A stretch of 64,000 bases of DNA. Origin: Maea johnstoni (taxonomy: Eukaryota; Annelida; Polychaeta; Spionida; Magelonidae). Of the stretch, positions 27,060-35,887 are shown one piece after another. The notes below the pieces were generated by a model. The model searched no databases and was not told the DNA's origin. It saw only the letters and a program-made list of their open reading frames with translations. The DNA lies in contig OZ012685.1 in the NCBI GenBank assembly GCA_963942565.1, forward strand, positions 47,259,075 through 47,323,074, given 5' to 3'. The first letter of the stretch is position 1. Each line of letters opens with the position of its first letter. A program made the position numbers and the translations under genes.

Positions 27060-28345
27060 AGTATTGATGAATTTCTTTTTTTTCTTATGAATCAGAGAGG
27101 ATTGAAATGAAATTTTTTTTGCATCTCACTTTAAAAAGAGATTTACTGAACGTAGTCTGGATCTCATCTGGCAAAGAGTTCCAGATTTTGGCACCTATGT
27201 AGTGGAAGGACTTCATACCATATGAACCAGCCTTTGGCAAAATCAAAGCATTAATACTGTGTCTGGTGTAATAGTGGTGTGATTCATTTACTCTTTCAAA
27301 AACCTGAAGATACTCTGGGGCCTGTTCATCGATGCAGTTAAATACATGGCTTGCGGCCAGATATTTTATTCTGTTTTCAATGCTCATCCACTTAACCTCA
27401 TTGAAGTCGTTGGCTACCAAGTGTGTTCTGTTTGAGTAGTTTAAAACATATCTAATCATTTTATTTTGTACGACCTGAAGGTGACTCTGTTAGAATTTTG
27501 GTAGACCGTGGTAATAGAAATTGCTGGCGTAGTCTATTCTCGACTGAATCAATGCCATGCAGACAGTTTTTCTGCAGTACTGATTTAGGAACATTTTCTT
27601 TCTGTAAAGGAACTTGAGACTGGCATTAGCCTTATTGATGATTTTATGAGCCATAGATTTTCCTGACAGGTCTTGGTCTAGTTGACCCCCCAGGTATGTT
27701 ACAACCTCTTTCCCTCCCATTTGATACCATTACATGAGATTCTTAGAAATTTATGTTGTTTTAACTTCCTATTTGAGGCAAATAGGATAGACTCTGTCTT
27801 TCCCAGGTGGAGTGAAAGTTTGTTGTCTATCAACCACACATTTAATTTGGTAAGTTCCTCGCTGAGCTTTTGTTCAATATCAATGATGTTCTTCCCTCTG
27901 ATCAAAAGAGCCGAATCATCAGCATACAACAAAAGATCACAGTCAACAGCTGATTCCATATCATTCACGTAAATTAAAAACAATAAAGGTCCCAGTATAG
28001 AGCCCTGGGGTACGCCACACGTAACTTCCCCGCAATCTGATAAAGTGCCCTTTATGTCTCTAGATTGAGATATGTTGGATAGGTAGGAGTTGAACCAGTT
28101 CACTGACGCATCATCACATCCAACAGCACCAAGTTTATCAGACATTATGGCATGGTTGACTGTATCAAAAGCTTTTTGCAGGTCAATCATAACCATTCCT
28201 GTATATAGGCCCTTGTCCATGCTAAACTTGATCCTGTCAGAGAGATCAATGAGAGCAGTTTCTGTGGAGTACGACTTTCTGAAACCTGACTGATATTTAT
28301 AGAGAATATTATGCTTATCTACGTAGTTCGGTTTTACCAAAGAAA
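27060..28345 (-). pseudogene. 5'-truncated LINE, CR1/L2-like group
   Basis: Minus strand. Frames give YQSGFRKSYSTETALI, DLQKAFDTVNHAI, GVPQGSILGPLLFLIYVND and LLLYADDSALL (catalytic aspartates), then a thumb region and a C-terminal part with YYTRHSINAL and GAKIWNSLPDEIQ. This order and the C-terminal signature are those of CR1/L2/Rex1-like LINEs, distinct from the RNase H LINE next to it. The coding sequence shifts frame near 27700 and has a stop near 27490. It begins within the reverse transcriptase, so the 5' end is lost. Confidence 0.85.
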
Positions 28346-28828
28346 ATACCTAAATAATAAACTGACAACGACCATTGAAACGGGCAGTGAGAAGAAAGGC
28401 AAAGTAAGTTTAGAGTGCTTTCACGGTGTAAGTAAAAAGATTGTCTGAGTCTCGGAACAGAGAGGGGTGTACACTTCAATTTCGTAGTTGGTCTGCAGAT
28501 TTTCGCCAAAAACCAACAAGAACAGTATGTGATACAATGCATTGAATCAATAGAAATGCAGTCCCAGAATTGTGGATCAGAAATTGTTCCTCCTGCTTAA
28601 AAAATAGATCAAAGGGTATTCTAAATTCGAAATTTATAACAATATATTTGGAACTTGATTCAATGTAATGCTAATCTGACAAAAAACTATACTGATCTTA
28701 GTTGTCACTTTTGTCCGGTGTGGGACAAAAAATTACCACGGAATGCCCCTTCGGTCATTAAACCACAAACAGAACATTTATTATTTTTTGCCCTATTGAA
28801 ATGATGAGCTGAAATGTTTTCTTTGTAT

Positions 28829-28841
28829 TCTTTTGAAGGTA
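28829..28841. repeat. 13-bp LINE target duplication, 3' side
   Basis: TCTTTTGAAGGTA, identical to 34672-34684. Confidence 0.9.
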
Positions 28842-29053
28842 ATGAATGAATGAATGATTGCTTAAAGGCACATCGGCACACAAAGGCCATTTAGTGCCAT
28901 AAGATTTGTATAAAACAATGGTCCTTTGTTATTGTTTTCAACAATAACAAAGCAATGGATGAATAAAAATGATCACAAAATAATGAACAATTTCAAAATA
29001 TAATTTCCGTATAACAGGTTGTTTCAAAAGAAACTATACATTCTTAAAAAGTT

Positions 29054-32000
29054 TTACAATCGGTAAAACAGACCAATCTCATGTAAATAAGATAAAATGC
29101 TGTCAGGAGGAACCTTTTCAAAGAGTTCCTTAAAGGTATCTACATTCAAATGTCTATTTCTGGACTCAATAAAATCGACACATTCAAATAAAATATGTTT
29201 GACAGTCAACTGACAATCACAGGCTATACATTGTGGAGAATCTTCCCCTTTCAAAAGGAAGCAATGAGTCAAATGAGTGTGACCAATTCGAATTCTTGCT
29301 AAAACACTCTCCTCACGCCTAATGATCCGAGAACCTCCAGGCCAAAGACCCAAATGTGGATGAATTGCATGTAGTTTGTTGTTTACAGCCTCATCCCACT
29401 GAGACTGCCATTTGCGTTTTAAAAGGACATTGATGTGTTTTTTAAAATCACCATAAGGAATGGGAACATCTGTGACTCTACTTGAAAGACCAGCCTTGGC
29501 AGCAGCATCTGCCTTTTCATTACCCCTAATGCCAACATGACTGGGAATCCAGTAAAATAAAATTATTTTCTCTTGGTACTGTACTAGCCAATTGAGGCGT
29601 TCCAGTATGTAGAGGACAAGAGGATGTGTCCAGTCTTGGCCCGAAATGGCTTGAAGAGCAGACTTTGAATCAGAGAAAATAATAAAATTCCTTTCATCAT
29701 CATCTGCCGTCTCCACCCTATCGAGAGCTAGATAGAGAGCACGCAACTCGGCAGAAAATATAGAGGACTTATCTGGAAGACGTTCAATGGAAGAATAATT
29801 ATCAATGACTGCTGCTGCTGCAGCCTTGTCATCTGCAACAGAGCCATCAGTGTAGATGAAATCATAGTCTCGAAAGACATCCTTCACCTCATTGTGCAAA
29901 CTTATGTACTGAGAAGGATCCGTTTGATCCTTCTTGGCATACGAAAGAGTGAGGTCGACCATAGCAGTTGGATATGTCCATGGAGGAGTTTCAGGAAATT
30001 CAAATTTTGCGATGATGTCAGGATTAAAATCTAACTCTTCCAATGATTCCTTAATACGAATACCAAAAGTTGGAATGACTCTTGGTTTTCTAGCAAAAAG
30101 GTCCACATATCGAGGGTTGAAAATAGTTTCGTAAACAGGGTTATTTGGGTTGGCAGCTATTTTAGTTGCAAATTGTAGAGCAAGCTTTTCTCTTCTAAGG
30201 CGAAGAGGGAGCTCATTCGCCTCAACACAAAGACTATCTGCAGGAGAGGTTCTAAAGGCTCCAAGACAAAGCCTCAAACCTTGATTTTGAACAGGATCCA
30301 GCAAAGAGATATAAGATTTACATGCTGCTCCGTAGATAAAACATCCATAGTCTAGCTTTGAACGAACAAGGGCCCTATATAGTCGTAAAAGAACTATACG
30401 ATCCCCACCCCAGTCGGTACTGGAAACAACACGCAACAAATTCAAAGCCTTGATACACTTTTTCTTCAGGCCTTTGATATGAGGGACAAATGTCAATTTT
30501 GAATCGAGTAAAATGCCAAGGAACTTTGTTTCCTTCTTTACAGGAATGGGGTTATCATAAAGGACCAAGTAGGGATCTGGATGAAGACCCCTCCTTCGAC
30601 AAAAATGGACACAAACAGTCTTTGATTGGGAGAATTTAAAACCATTATTGTCAGCCCAATCTTCTATTCTATTTAGATGAAGTTGGAGCTGCCTTTCTAT
30701 AGCGTGCATATGTTTTGATCGATATGAGACACCAAAATCATCCACAAATAGAGACTTGTCAACACCATTTCTTATACAGCTGGTGATGCTGTTGATTTTG
30801 ACTATAAAAAGGGTGACAGATAAAATGCTCCCCTGGGGAACTCCCATTTCTTGATCATAAAAGTCAGAGAGGGATGTCCCCACTCTGACTCTAAATTTCC
30901 TCTCAGATAAAAAGTTTTGTATAAAAAGGGGTAAACGTCCCCTGAGGTCCATATCATGTAAATTTTTCATAATGCCATATTTCCAAGTGGTGTCATATGC
31001 CTTTTCAAGGTCAAAAAAGACAGACACCACATGTTCCCCATTTAAAAATCCCTCTCTTACAAATGTCTCAAATCGCACAAGATGATCCATTGTGCTTCGC
31101 GTTTTCCGGAAGCCACTTTGGGCTTCCGTGATAAGTGAAGAAGATTCAAGATACCAAACAAGACGATCGTTTATCATTCGTTCCATGGTCTTACAGACAC
31201 AACTGGTCAAAGCTATTGGGCGGTAATTATTAGGATCTTTGGAGTCTTTTCCTGGTTTGGCAATGGGTATGATAGTGGCTTCTCTCCAGGAAGGTGGAAA
31301 CTCTCCAGTTTCCCAAATATTATTAAAAACTTTTAAAAGGCACTGGAGAGAAGCTTGAGGAAGATGCTTCAAAATCTGATAATGTATTTGGTCAGGGCCA
31401 GGAGCTGTGTCATGGGCTTTACCAAGCGCAGTCCTGAGCTCATCCATTGAAAAGGGTTGATTATATGGTTCGGTATTGTCAGATTGGAATATAAGGGGAT
31501 GTCTCTCTTGTCTATTTTTGATGCGTTGGAACTTAGAAGAATAATGTGCAGAGGAGGAATTGAAGGATATTGCCTCCCCAATGGTATTGGCAATATCCCT
31601 TGGTTGTGTTATTTTTTTGCCATTCTTCTCAATATGTTTTACAGACAGACTGCCCCCCTTACCCTTGATTTTACGGACCATGTCCCAGCATTTCTTCATA
31701 GACGTTCTGGCATTTAATTTCGATACATATTCGTGCCAACTTTTCTTTTTGTTGGCACGAATGACCTGTCTTGCTTTAGCACTCTTTATACGATATAGTT
31801 GTAAATTTGCATTTGTTGGAGATCTCTTAAAAACTCTAAGAGATCTCTTTCGTTCTAAAATAGCTTCCTTACACTCATCAGAAAACCATGGCTTCTGTGG
31901 CTTCGTCGGGTTGGGATTTGATTTTGGGATTGTTTCATTGGCAATTTCACAAAGCTGGTCAATAAATGTTTCCAGCTGGAGACCTCCATCGAGATCATCT

Positions 32001-32806
32001 TGAGGAAAGGCCTCCAAACACAGGTCTTTGAAAAGATTCCAATCAGCTTTGTGAAACTGCCACTTTGGTGGTCTGTCATCTGGAGGATGATAATGACTCT
32101 TTAAGATGATAGGAAAATGGTCACTACCATGAAGATCTTCCTCCACCCTCCATGTAAAATCCATGAAAAGTGAAGGAGAGCACATAGTGAGATCTATTGA
32201 TGTAAAAGAACCAGTTGCTGGATGCAGATAAGTCGGGGTGTCATCATTAAAGAGGCAGATATTACTTCTAGTCATGAATGTCTCCATGACCTTACCCTTT
32301 GCGTCAGATTTATTCCCTCCCCACAAATAATTGTGAGAATTAAAATCCCCAACAATCATAAATGGCTTAGGTAATTGGCTTTCTAAGTGTGTAAGGTCAC
32401 GGAGATGAAGTGCAGTGCTAGGGGGAATATAAAGATTGCAGAAGGTAATTGTAGTGTGGAGAGTCACCTTTACAACAATCGCTTGCAAAGGTGAGGTCAC
32501 ATCTACAACACTCTGAGGTAGATTGCTTTTGATAAATATTGAGACACCACCATGTGCTCTATCCATATCATCTATTCTTCCAGATCTATGGTGAGCAACA
32601 TAACCTTTTAAAGTCATTTGATCATCTTTGAGGTTTGTCTCTTGGAGACAAATGACAGGAGCATTATATTTTTGAGCTAATAGTTCAAGTTCCTGCCGGT
32701 TTGCTGCAAGTCCTCGACAGTTCCACTGAATAATAAAGCCACTAGCCATGGTGAGAAAAAGGAGAAAGGAAAGAGATATGTTGGATAAAATCAATAAAAG
32801 TGTCAT
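29054..32806 (-). CDS. LINE ORF2: endonuclease, reverse transcriptase, RNase H
   Basis: 1,250 residues. Endonuclease in residues about 20-240 (QWNCRGL, CLQETNLK, VGDFNSHN, GSDHFPI); it nicks the target. Reverse transcriptase about 440-750 (NNYRPIALTS, FFDLEKAYDT, MGVPQGSIL, FVDDFG with the two catalytic aspartates; FVDD replaces the usual YADD). RNase H about 980-1110 (YTDGSV, AELRALYLAL, FSDSKSAL, PSHVGIRGNEKAD). A Cys/His cluster C-x2-C-x8-H-x4-C follows (CIACDCQLTVKHILFEC). The ATG at 32806 shares ATGA with the ORF1 stop, which suggests translation by termination and re-initiation. The first 20 residues are hydrophobic; a second ATG at MASGFIIQW is an alternative start. Confidence 0.93.
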   Translation of the reverse strand: MTLLLILSNISLSFLLFLTMASGFIIQWNCRGLAANRQELELLAQKYNAPVICLQETNLKDDQMTLKGYVAHHRSGRIDDMDRAHGGVSIFIKSNLPQSVVDVTSPLQAIVVKVTLHTTITFCNLYIPPSTALHLRDLTHLESQLPKPFMIVGDFNSHNYLWGGNKSDAKGKVMETFMTRSNICLFNDDTPTYLHPATGSFTSIDLTMCSPSLFMDFTWRVEEDLHGSDHFPIILKSHYHPPDDRPPKWQFHKADWNLFKDLCLEAFPQDDLDGGLQLETFIDQLCEIANETIPKSNPNPTKPQKPWFSDECKEAILERKRSLRVFKRSPTNANLQLYRIKSAKARQVIRANKKKSWHEYVSKLNARTSMKKCWDMVRKIKGKGGSLSVKHIEKNGKKITQPRDIANTIGEAISFNSSSAHYSSKFQRIKNRQERHPLIFQSDNTEPYNQPFSMDELRTALGKAHDTAPGPDQIHYQILKHLPQASLQCLLKVFNNIWETGEFPPSWREATIIPIAKPGKDSKDPNNYRPIALTSCVCKTMERMINDRLVWYLESSSLITEAQSGFRKTRSTMDHLVRFETFVREGFLNGEHVVSVFFDLEKAYDTTWKYGIMKNLHDMDLRGRLPLFIQNFLSERKFRVRVGTSLSDFYDQEMGVPQGSILSVTLFIVKINSITSCIRNGVDKSLFVDDFGVSYRSKHMHAIERQLQLHLNRIEDWADNNGFKFSQSKTVCVHFCRRRGLHPDPYLVLYDNPIPVKKETKFLGILLDSKLTFVPHIKGLKKKCIKALNLLRVVSSTDWGGDRIVLLRLYRALVRSKLDYGCFIYGAACKSYISLLDPVQNQGLRLCLGAFRTSPADSLCVEANELPLRLRREKLALQFATKIAANPNNPVYETIFNPRYVDLFARKPRVIPTFGIRIKESLEELDFNPDIIAKFEFPETPPWTYPTAMVDLTLSYAKKDQTDPSQYISLHNEVKDVFRDYDFIYTDGSVADDKAAAAAVIDNYSSIERLPDKSSIFSAELRALYLALDRVETADDDERNFIIFSDSKSALQAISGQDWTHPLVLYILERLNWLVQYQEKIILFYWIPSHVGIRGNEKADAAAKAGLSSRVTDVPIPYGDFKKHINVLLKRKWQSQWDEAVNNKLHAIHPHLGLWPGGSRIIRREESVLARIRIGHTHLTHCFLLKGEDSPQCIACDCQLTVKHILFECVDFIESRNRHLNVDTFKELFEKVPPDSILSYLHEIGLFYRL

Positions 32807-34191
32807 TTTGATGGTATGAGGTGTACTCTCGCCTTTGGTTGGTGTGGCTTTGGTACATCCTCACAGTCCATTGTTTCAAATGACCTCTCTCTGCGGATTT
32901 GAGAGAGAGGATCAGATGAACCTTTGGATGGTCTGGAGCCTAAGGAATTTCTCCTAGGCTCCTGACTGCCACCCTGAGGGGCAGTGATGGGTTTGCGTGT
33001 ATACGATTTATTATTTTGTGATGGCTTTGGAGGGATTTTTGCTTTTGCAGTGGTAGGTTCAATGATATTTATAGGTTGTTGTGATGGTTCATTTACTGTT
33101 TGTGTAGACATTGTTGCATGAGATGGAGTTGGAGTGATGTGTTTTTCAGGTGTAGGAAGAAGTGTGAAGTCTGTTGCATTGATTGGCCAGGTGATGTCGG
33201 TTTGGGTCTGAATGGATGAGAACTGAGGTTTGTCAACTGTTGCTGCCCGAGCATAGGATTTCTTTTCAGTGCTGGATTTATTTTGGACTATTTTCCTAGC
33301 TTCTGGAAAAGGCACTTGCTGTTTACATTTAACAGATTGAACCTCCTTCTCAAAAATCCATTTAGAGCAGGTTCTACTGTATGCGGGATGATCACCAGAA
33401 CAGTTGACACATTTTATGGGATGATCACAAGGAGTATCTCCATGGTCATCCATGGGGCATTTTGGGCATTTTGAGGGATTTTTGCAAGTGTTTTTGTGAT
33501 GTCCAAACTGTTGGCAACCGAAACATCTCAGAGGGTTGGGGATGAATGGGGAAACGTTAACTTTCAAAAAGCCTACATTGATTTCGGAAGGAACTGTACT
33601 CCCATGGAAAGTGAGGATGATGGTTGCAGTTGTAATTTTGTTTCCATCTTTTGTGATTATAATTTTCTGTGCCTCACTAACACCTTGCTCTTTAAGATTG
33701 TCAACTATGTCTTCCACGGGAGTAAACTTCAGTTCGCTGCACCGGATGACACCCTTGATGGTATTCAGTGTCCTATGGGGGGATATTTTAACTGGAACAT
33801 TGACTAGCATTGACGTCTTTATAAGATTTTTGTAATGTGATTCCTTTTCAACCTCCACCAAGATATCGCCTGATCTGAGATGTTTCACTTGTTTTGGTGT
33901 ACCTGCTAAGCCTTGGATGCTTTTGGCAATGGCAAAGGGAGATAAAGAGGTGAGTAGTTTTTCTGGAGATGCGGGCTGGATCACTAAAAAGTGTGGCCAG
34001 AAATTCTTTGTTGAGGTATTGTCATCATCGGATAGATAATCTTCTAATGTTCTTTTTGGGGTTTTTGATGAAGCCATATGAGAGATGTATTGTTCGTCCG
34101 CTGTGGTCCCCAGCCTTACTTCGACTCCAACAAGGGGTATACAGAGGTGCGGGGCAGTGCCATCAGCGCACATGTAAACAGGGATACACAC
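32803..34191 (-). CDS. LINE ORF1: nucleic-acid-binding protein with zinc knuckles
   Basis: 462 residues in the longest form; the in-frame ATG at 34077 (MASSKTPKRTLEDYLSDDDN) looks like the more natural start. The central part around residues 100-215 resembles the RNA-binding fold of I/jockey-type ORF1. Three CCHC knuckles lie at about 220-280 (CFGCQQFGHHKNTC, CPKCPMDDHGDTPC, CVNCSGDHPAYSRTC). The tail is Pro/Ser/Thr/Gln-rich and basic. It would coat the LINE RNA. Confidence 0.88.
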   Translation of the reverse strand: MCIPVYMCADGTAPHLCIPLVGVEVRLGTTADEQYISHMASSKTPKRTLEDYLSDDDNTSTKNFWPHFLVIQPASPEKLLTSLSPFAIAKSIQGLAGTPKQVKHLRSGDILVEVEKESHYKNLIKTSMLVNVPVKISPHRTLNTIKGVIRCSELKFTPVEDIVDNLKEQGVSEAQKIIITKDGNKITTATIILTFHGSTVPSEINVGFLKVNVSPFIPNPLRCFGCQQFGHHKNTCKNPSKCPKCPMDDHGDTPCDHPIKCVNCSGDHPAYSRTCSKWIFEKEVQSVKCKQQVPFPEARKIVQNKSSTEKKSYARAATVDKPQFSSIQTQTDITWPINATDFTLLPTPEKHITPTPSHATMSTQTVNEPSQQPINIIEPTTAKAKIPPKPSQNNKSYTRKPITAPQGGSQEPRRNSLGSRPSKGSSDPLSQIRRERSFETMDCEDVPKPHQPKARVHLIPSK

Positions 34192-34633
34192 TGGATATAC
34201 TCACAATTTATACAAATAAAAAGACATGTACAAACCCTGATTGGCCCATGAGCAATCGCCTTCTAGGAAGAGATCAAGATGGTCATTAACAACGGCTAAG
34301 TTGAACGACCACGTCAACCTCTCCCTAGGGCATGGCATTACCAGCCGATTGATCTAGACCGAGCCAAATCAGACCGCCTGTCTAGATGAAATAAGGGCCA
34401 AAGTGGCGTGTTGGAGATAATAGATCCGTAGATCCATCACCCCTCAACCACCAGGATCCCGTCTTCCAATTTCACAGGCCGCAGCCCACGGCAAACAAGC
34501 TGCCTCCAACCGGGAGGTACGGGGACTACATCTTAGTCTGACCTCTCCCCATCGACCTATCTGGTATGGTTGAACCTACCAGGGATTAGAAATTCCAACC
34601 AGCATAGCTCTCAGGATCCTAAAGGCACACAAG

Positions 34634-34671
34634 CCTCTCCACCACGACAAGGTGGTATCCCAACGGAGAGG
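34634..34671 (-). other. Stem-loop at the LINE 5' terminus
   Basis: The first 38 bases of the LINE can fold: CCTCT and CCACC near the 5' side pair with the continuous GGTGGAGAGG, leaving an 11-base bulge and a TTGTCGT loop. A terminal structure is expected if the 5' end is processed or recognised; function is inference. Confidence 0.5.
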
Positions 34672-34684
34672 TCTTTTGAAGGTA
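34672..34684. repeat. 13-bp LINE target duplication, 5' side
   Basis: TCTTTTGAAGGTA, identical to 28829-28841. Confidence 0.9.
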
Positions 34685-35128
34685 GTTCAAGATGTCACGA
34701 AGAGTGAGGAATCCACTTCTGCATTGGGAAGGTAACTATAAAAAAGTTGAGATTTTCATAAAGGAAAGAAATGAGGAAAATCTTAATCGGGTGTTAATGT
34801 GTGGTTCAGCATACAAACAAGCAAACAAAAGCAACTACTCCCCATAAAATCAACTTGTTACACTTACAGGCTCACAATAAGCTTGGAGACAGGAGCCCAG
34901 GGCTCCTTTGAACCCTTCTGTTTCTCCCTTAAATTTCTGCAGTTAGCCTGAAAATCTCTTGCTTGGTATGCACTTGGGCTCCCATGAAGTAATCTTAATG
35001 TTCAGCCCTGCGCTGAATTTTAGTTCATTTCATTGTATTTGGAGGACTTAATTATGTTTTGGTTTTGTCAGTATGATACTTTTATCAATGTGGCCCACTG
35101 AAAAGCATTTTATTTTGTTATTTTTCAG
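34685..35128. other. Unassigned, probable intron
   Basis: Precedes an AG acceptor at 35127-35128. No gene feature recognised. Confidence 0.35.
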
Positions 35129-35229
35129 AAAAATTCTTGTTGCTCCGCTTCATTGATGATGGCATATATTCCGTTGTCAGTGAAAATAATGTGGAAGAAG
35201 CCATAGAAAACGTAGATGTTGGGAGCTTT
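35129..35229 (+). CDS. Candidate exon A of an unidentified host gene
   Basis: Acceptor TTTTTCAG, then KFLLLRFIDDGIYSVVSEN and NVEEAIENVDVGSF in one frame, then a GTATGG donor. The theme of a hydrophobic strand, acidic residues, then D-x-V/I-S-V-V and later D-V-G-S resembles the small N-terminal module seen in front of coiled coils in many invertebrate BEN-type proteins; that likeness is weak. The donor phase does not match exon B, so the end may differ or an exon may lie between. Confidence 0.45.
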
Positions 35230-35652
35230 GTATGGGCGCAAATTATATAACCATGTAATGTTAACAGAAATTGGTATAACCCCTCAGGACAGAATTCAAT
35301 TTTGTTGTACTTCCCCTCCCCTCATAATATGGTTTTCTTTATACCCCCTGCCAACCCCCCTCCCCCCCCCCCCTTCAATATCATTTGCAAGCCCCCCTCT
35401 TTTTGACTGGAATAGCCCATAGTTTTATTTTTGCTACTTTTACAGAACCATAAACTTTGTTTAAGTTTCTGAACATCCCCTTCCCCTGCTTTCTTTCAAT
35501 TTGCCATTCATATGAAACGAGTAAAATTTAGTCTGAGCACTTATCCCCCAATGGCTGCACTATTTTGATATTTATTGGACACCCTGGATTGATGCATTCA
35601 AAATCATTTCACCCCTAATTTATTTTACATATATTACTCAATTTTTTTGCAG

Positions 35653-35700
35653 ATGAAAAACAAGAAGCCCTTAAAAAACAAAGACAAGAAGAGAAAATGG
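35653..35700 (+). CDS. Candidate host exon B, left part (split by YR retroelement)
   Basis: After the acceptor TTTTTTTGCAG, the reading DEKQEALKKQRQEEKM is a charged coiled-coil-like stretch. The exon stops at ATGG, where the retroelement begins, and goes on at 41840 as AKTSRDTTKDRT to the donor GTGAAA at 41876. Host exon length without the insert is 84 bp. Confidence 0.5.
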
Positions 35701-35887
35701 TGGGGGAATTTCGCTGCGCAGAATTCCTAGTCATTATTGGAACGGGATTCCCCTGTTCCCGCCTTATGACGTAGTGCGCGAGCAGTGGGCAGCCAATCAT
35801 TGAGTGGCTGTGTCAGACCAAAACGCTGTCTTGAACGCAGCCACTCGAGAGAGCAGATTTCTAACTGCTGCTTTCTCGCCGGCTTTT
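35701..35887 (+). repeat. Split direct repeat A1
   Basis: 187 bp, begins TGGGGGAATTTCGCTGCGC, ends CTCGCCGGCTTTT; same as 41321-41507. Confidence 0.92.

Larger units (their letters stand above)
28842..34671 (-). mobile_element. Full-length I-group LINE, apparently intact
   Basis: 5,830 bp on the minus strand between perfect 13-bp repeats. From the 5' end: about 480 bp of leader, ORF1, ORF2 overlapping it in ATGA, and a short 3' untranslated region ending in (CATT)n at 28842-28857. Order endonuclease, reverse transcriptase, RNase H places it in the I-type group of LINEs (I/Nimb/Outcast); the exact clade is not resolved. Both frames are open and the flanking repeat has no mismatch, so it is young and may be an active source copy. 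Dead fragments of the same family lie at 14.4, 23.3, 25.2 and 43.7 kb. Confidence 0.92.

Noticed and set aside
31457-33835. Plus-strand frames within the full-length LINE
   Set aside because: Antisense shadows of ORF1 and ORF2.
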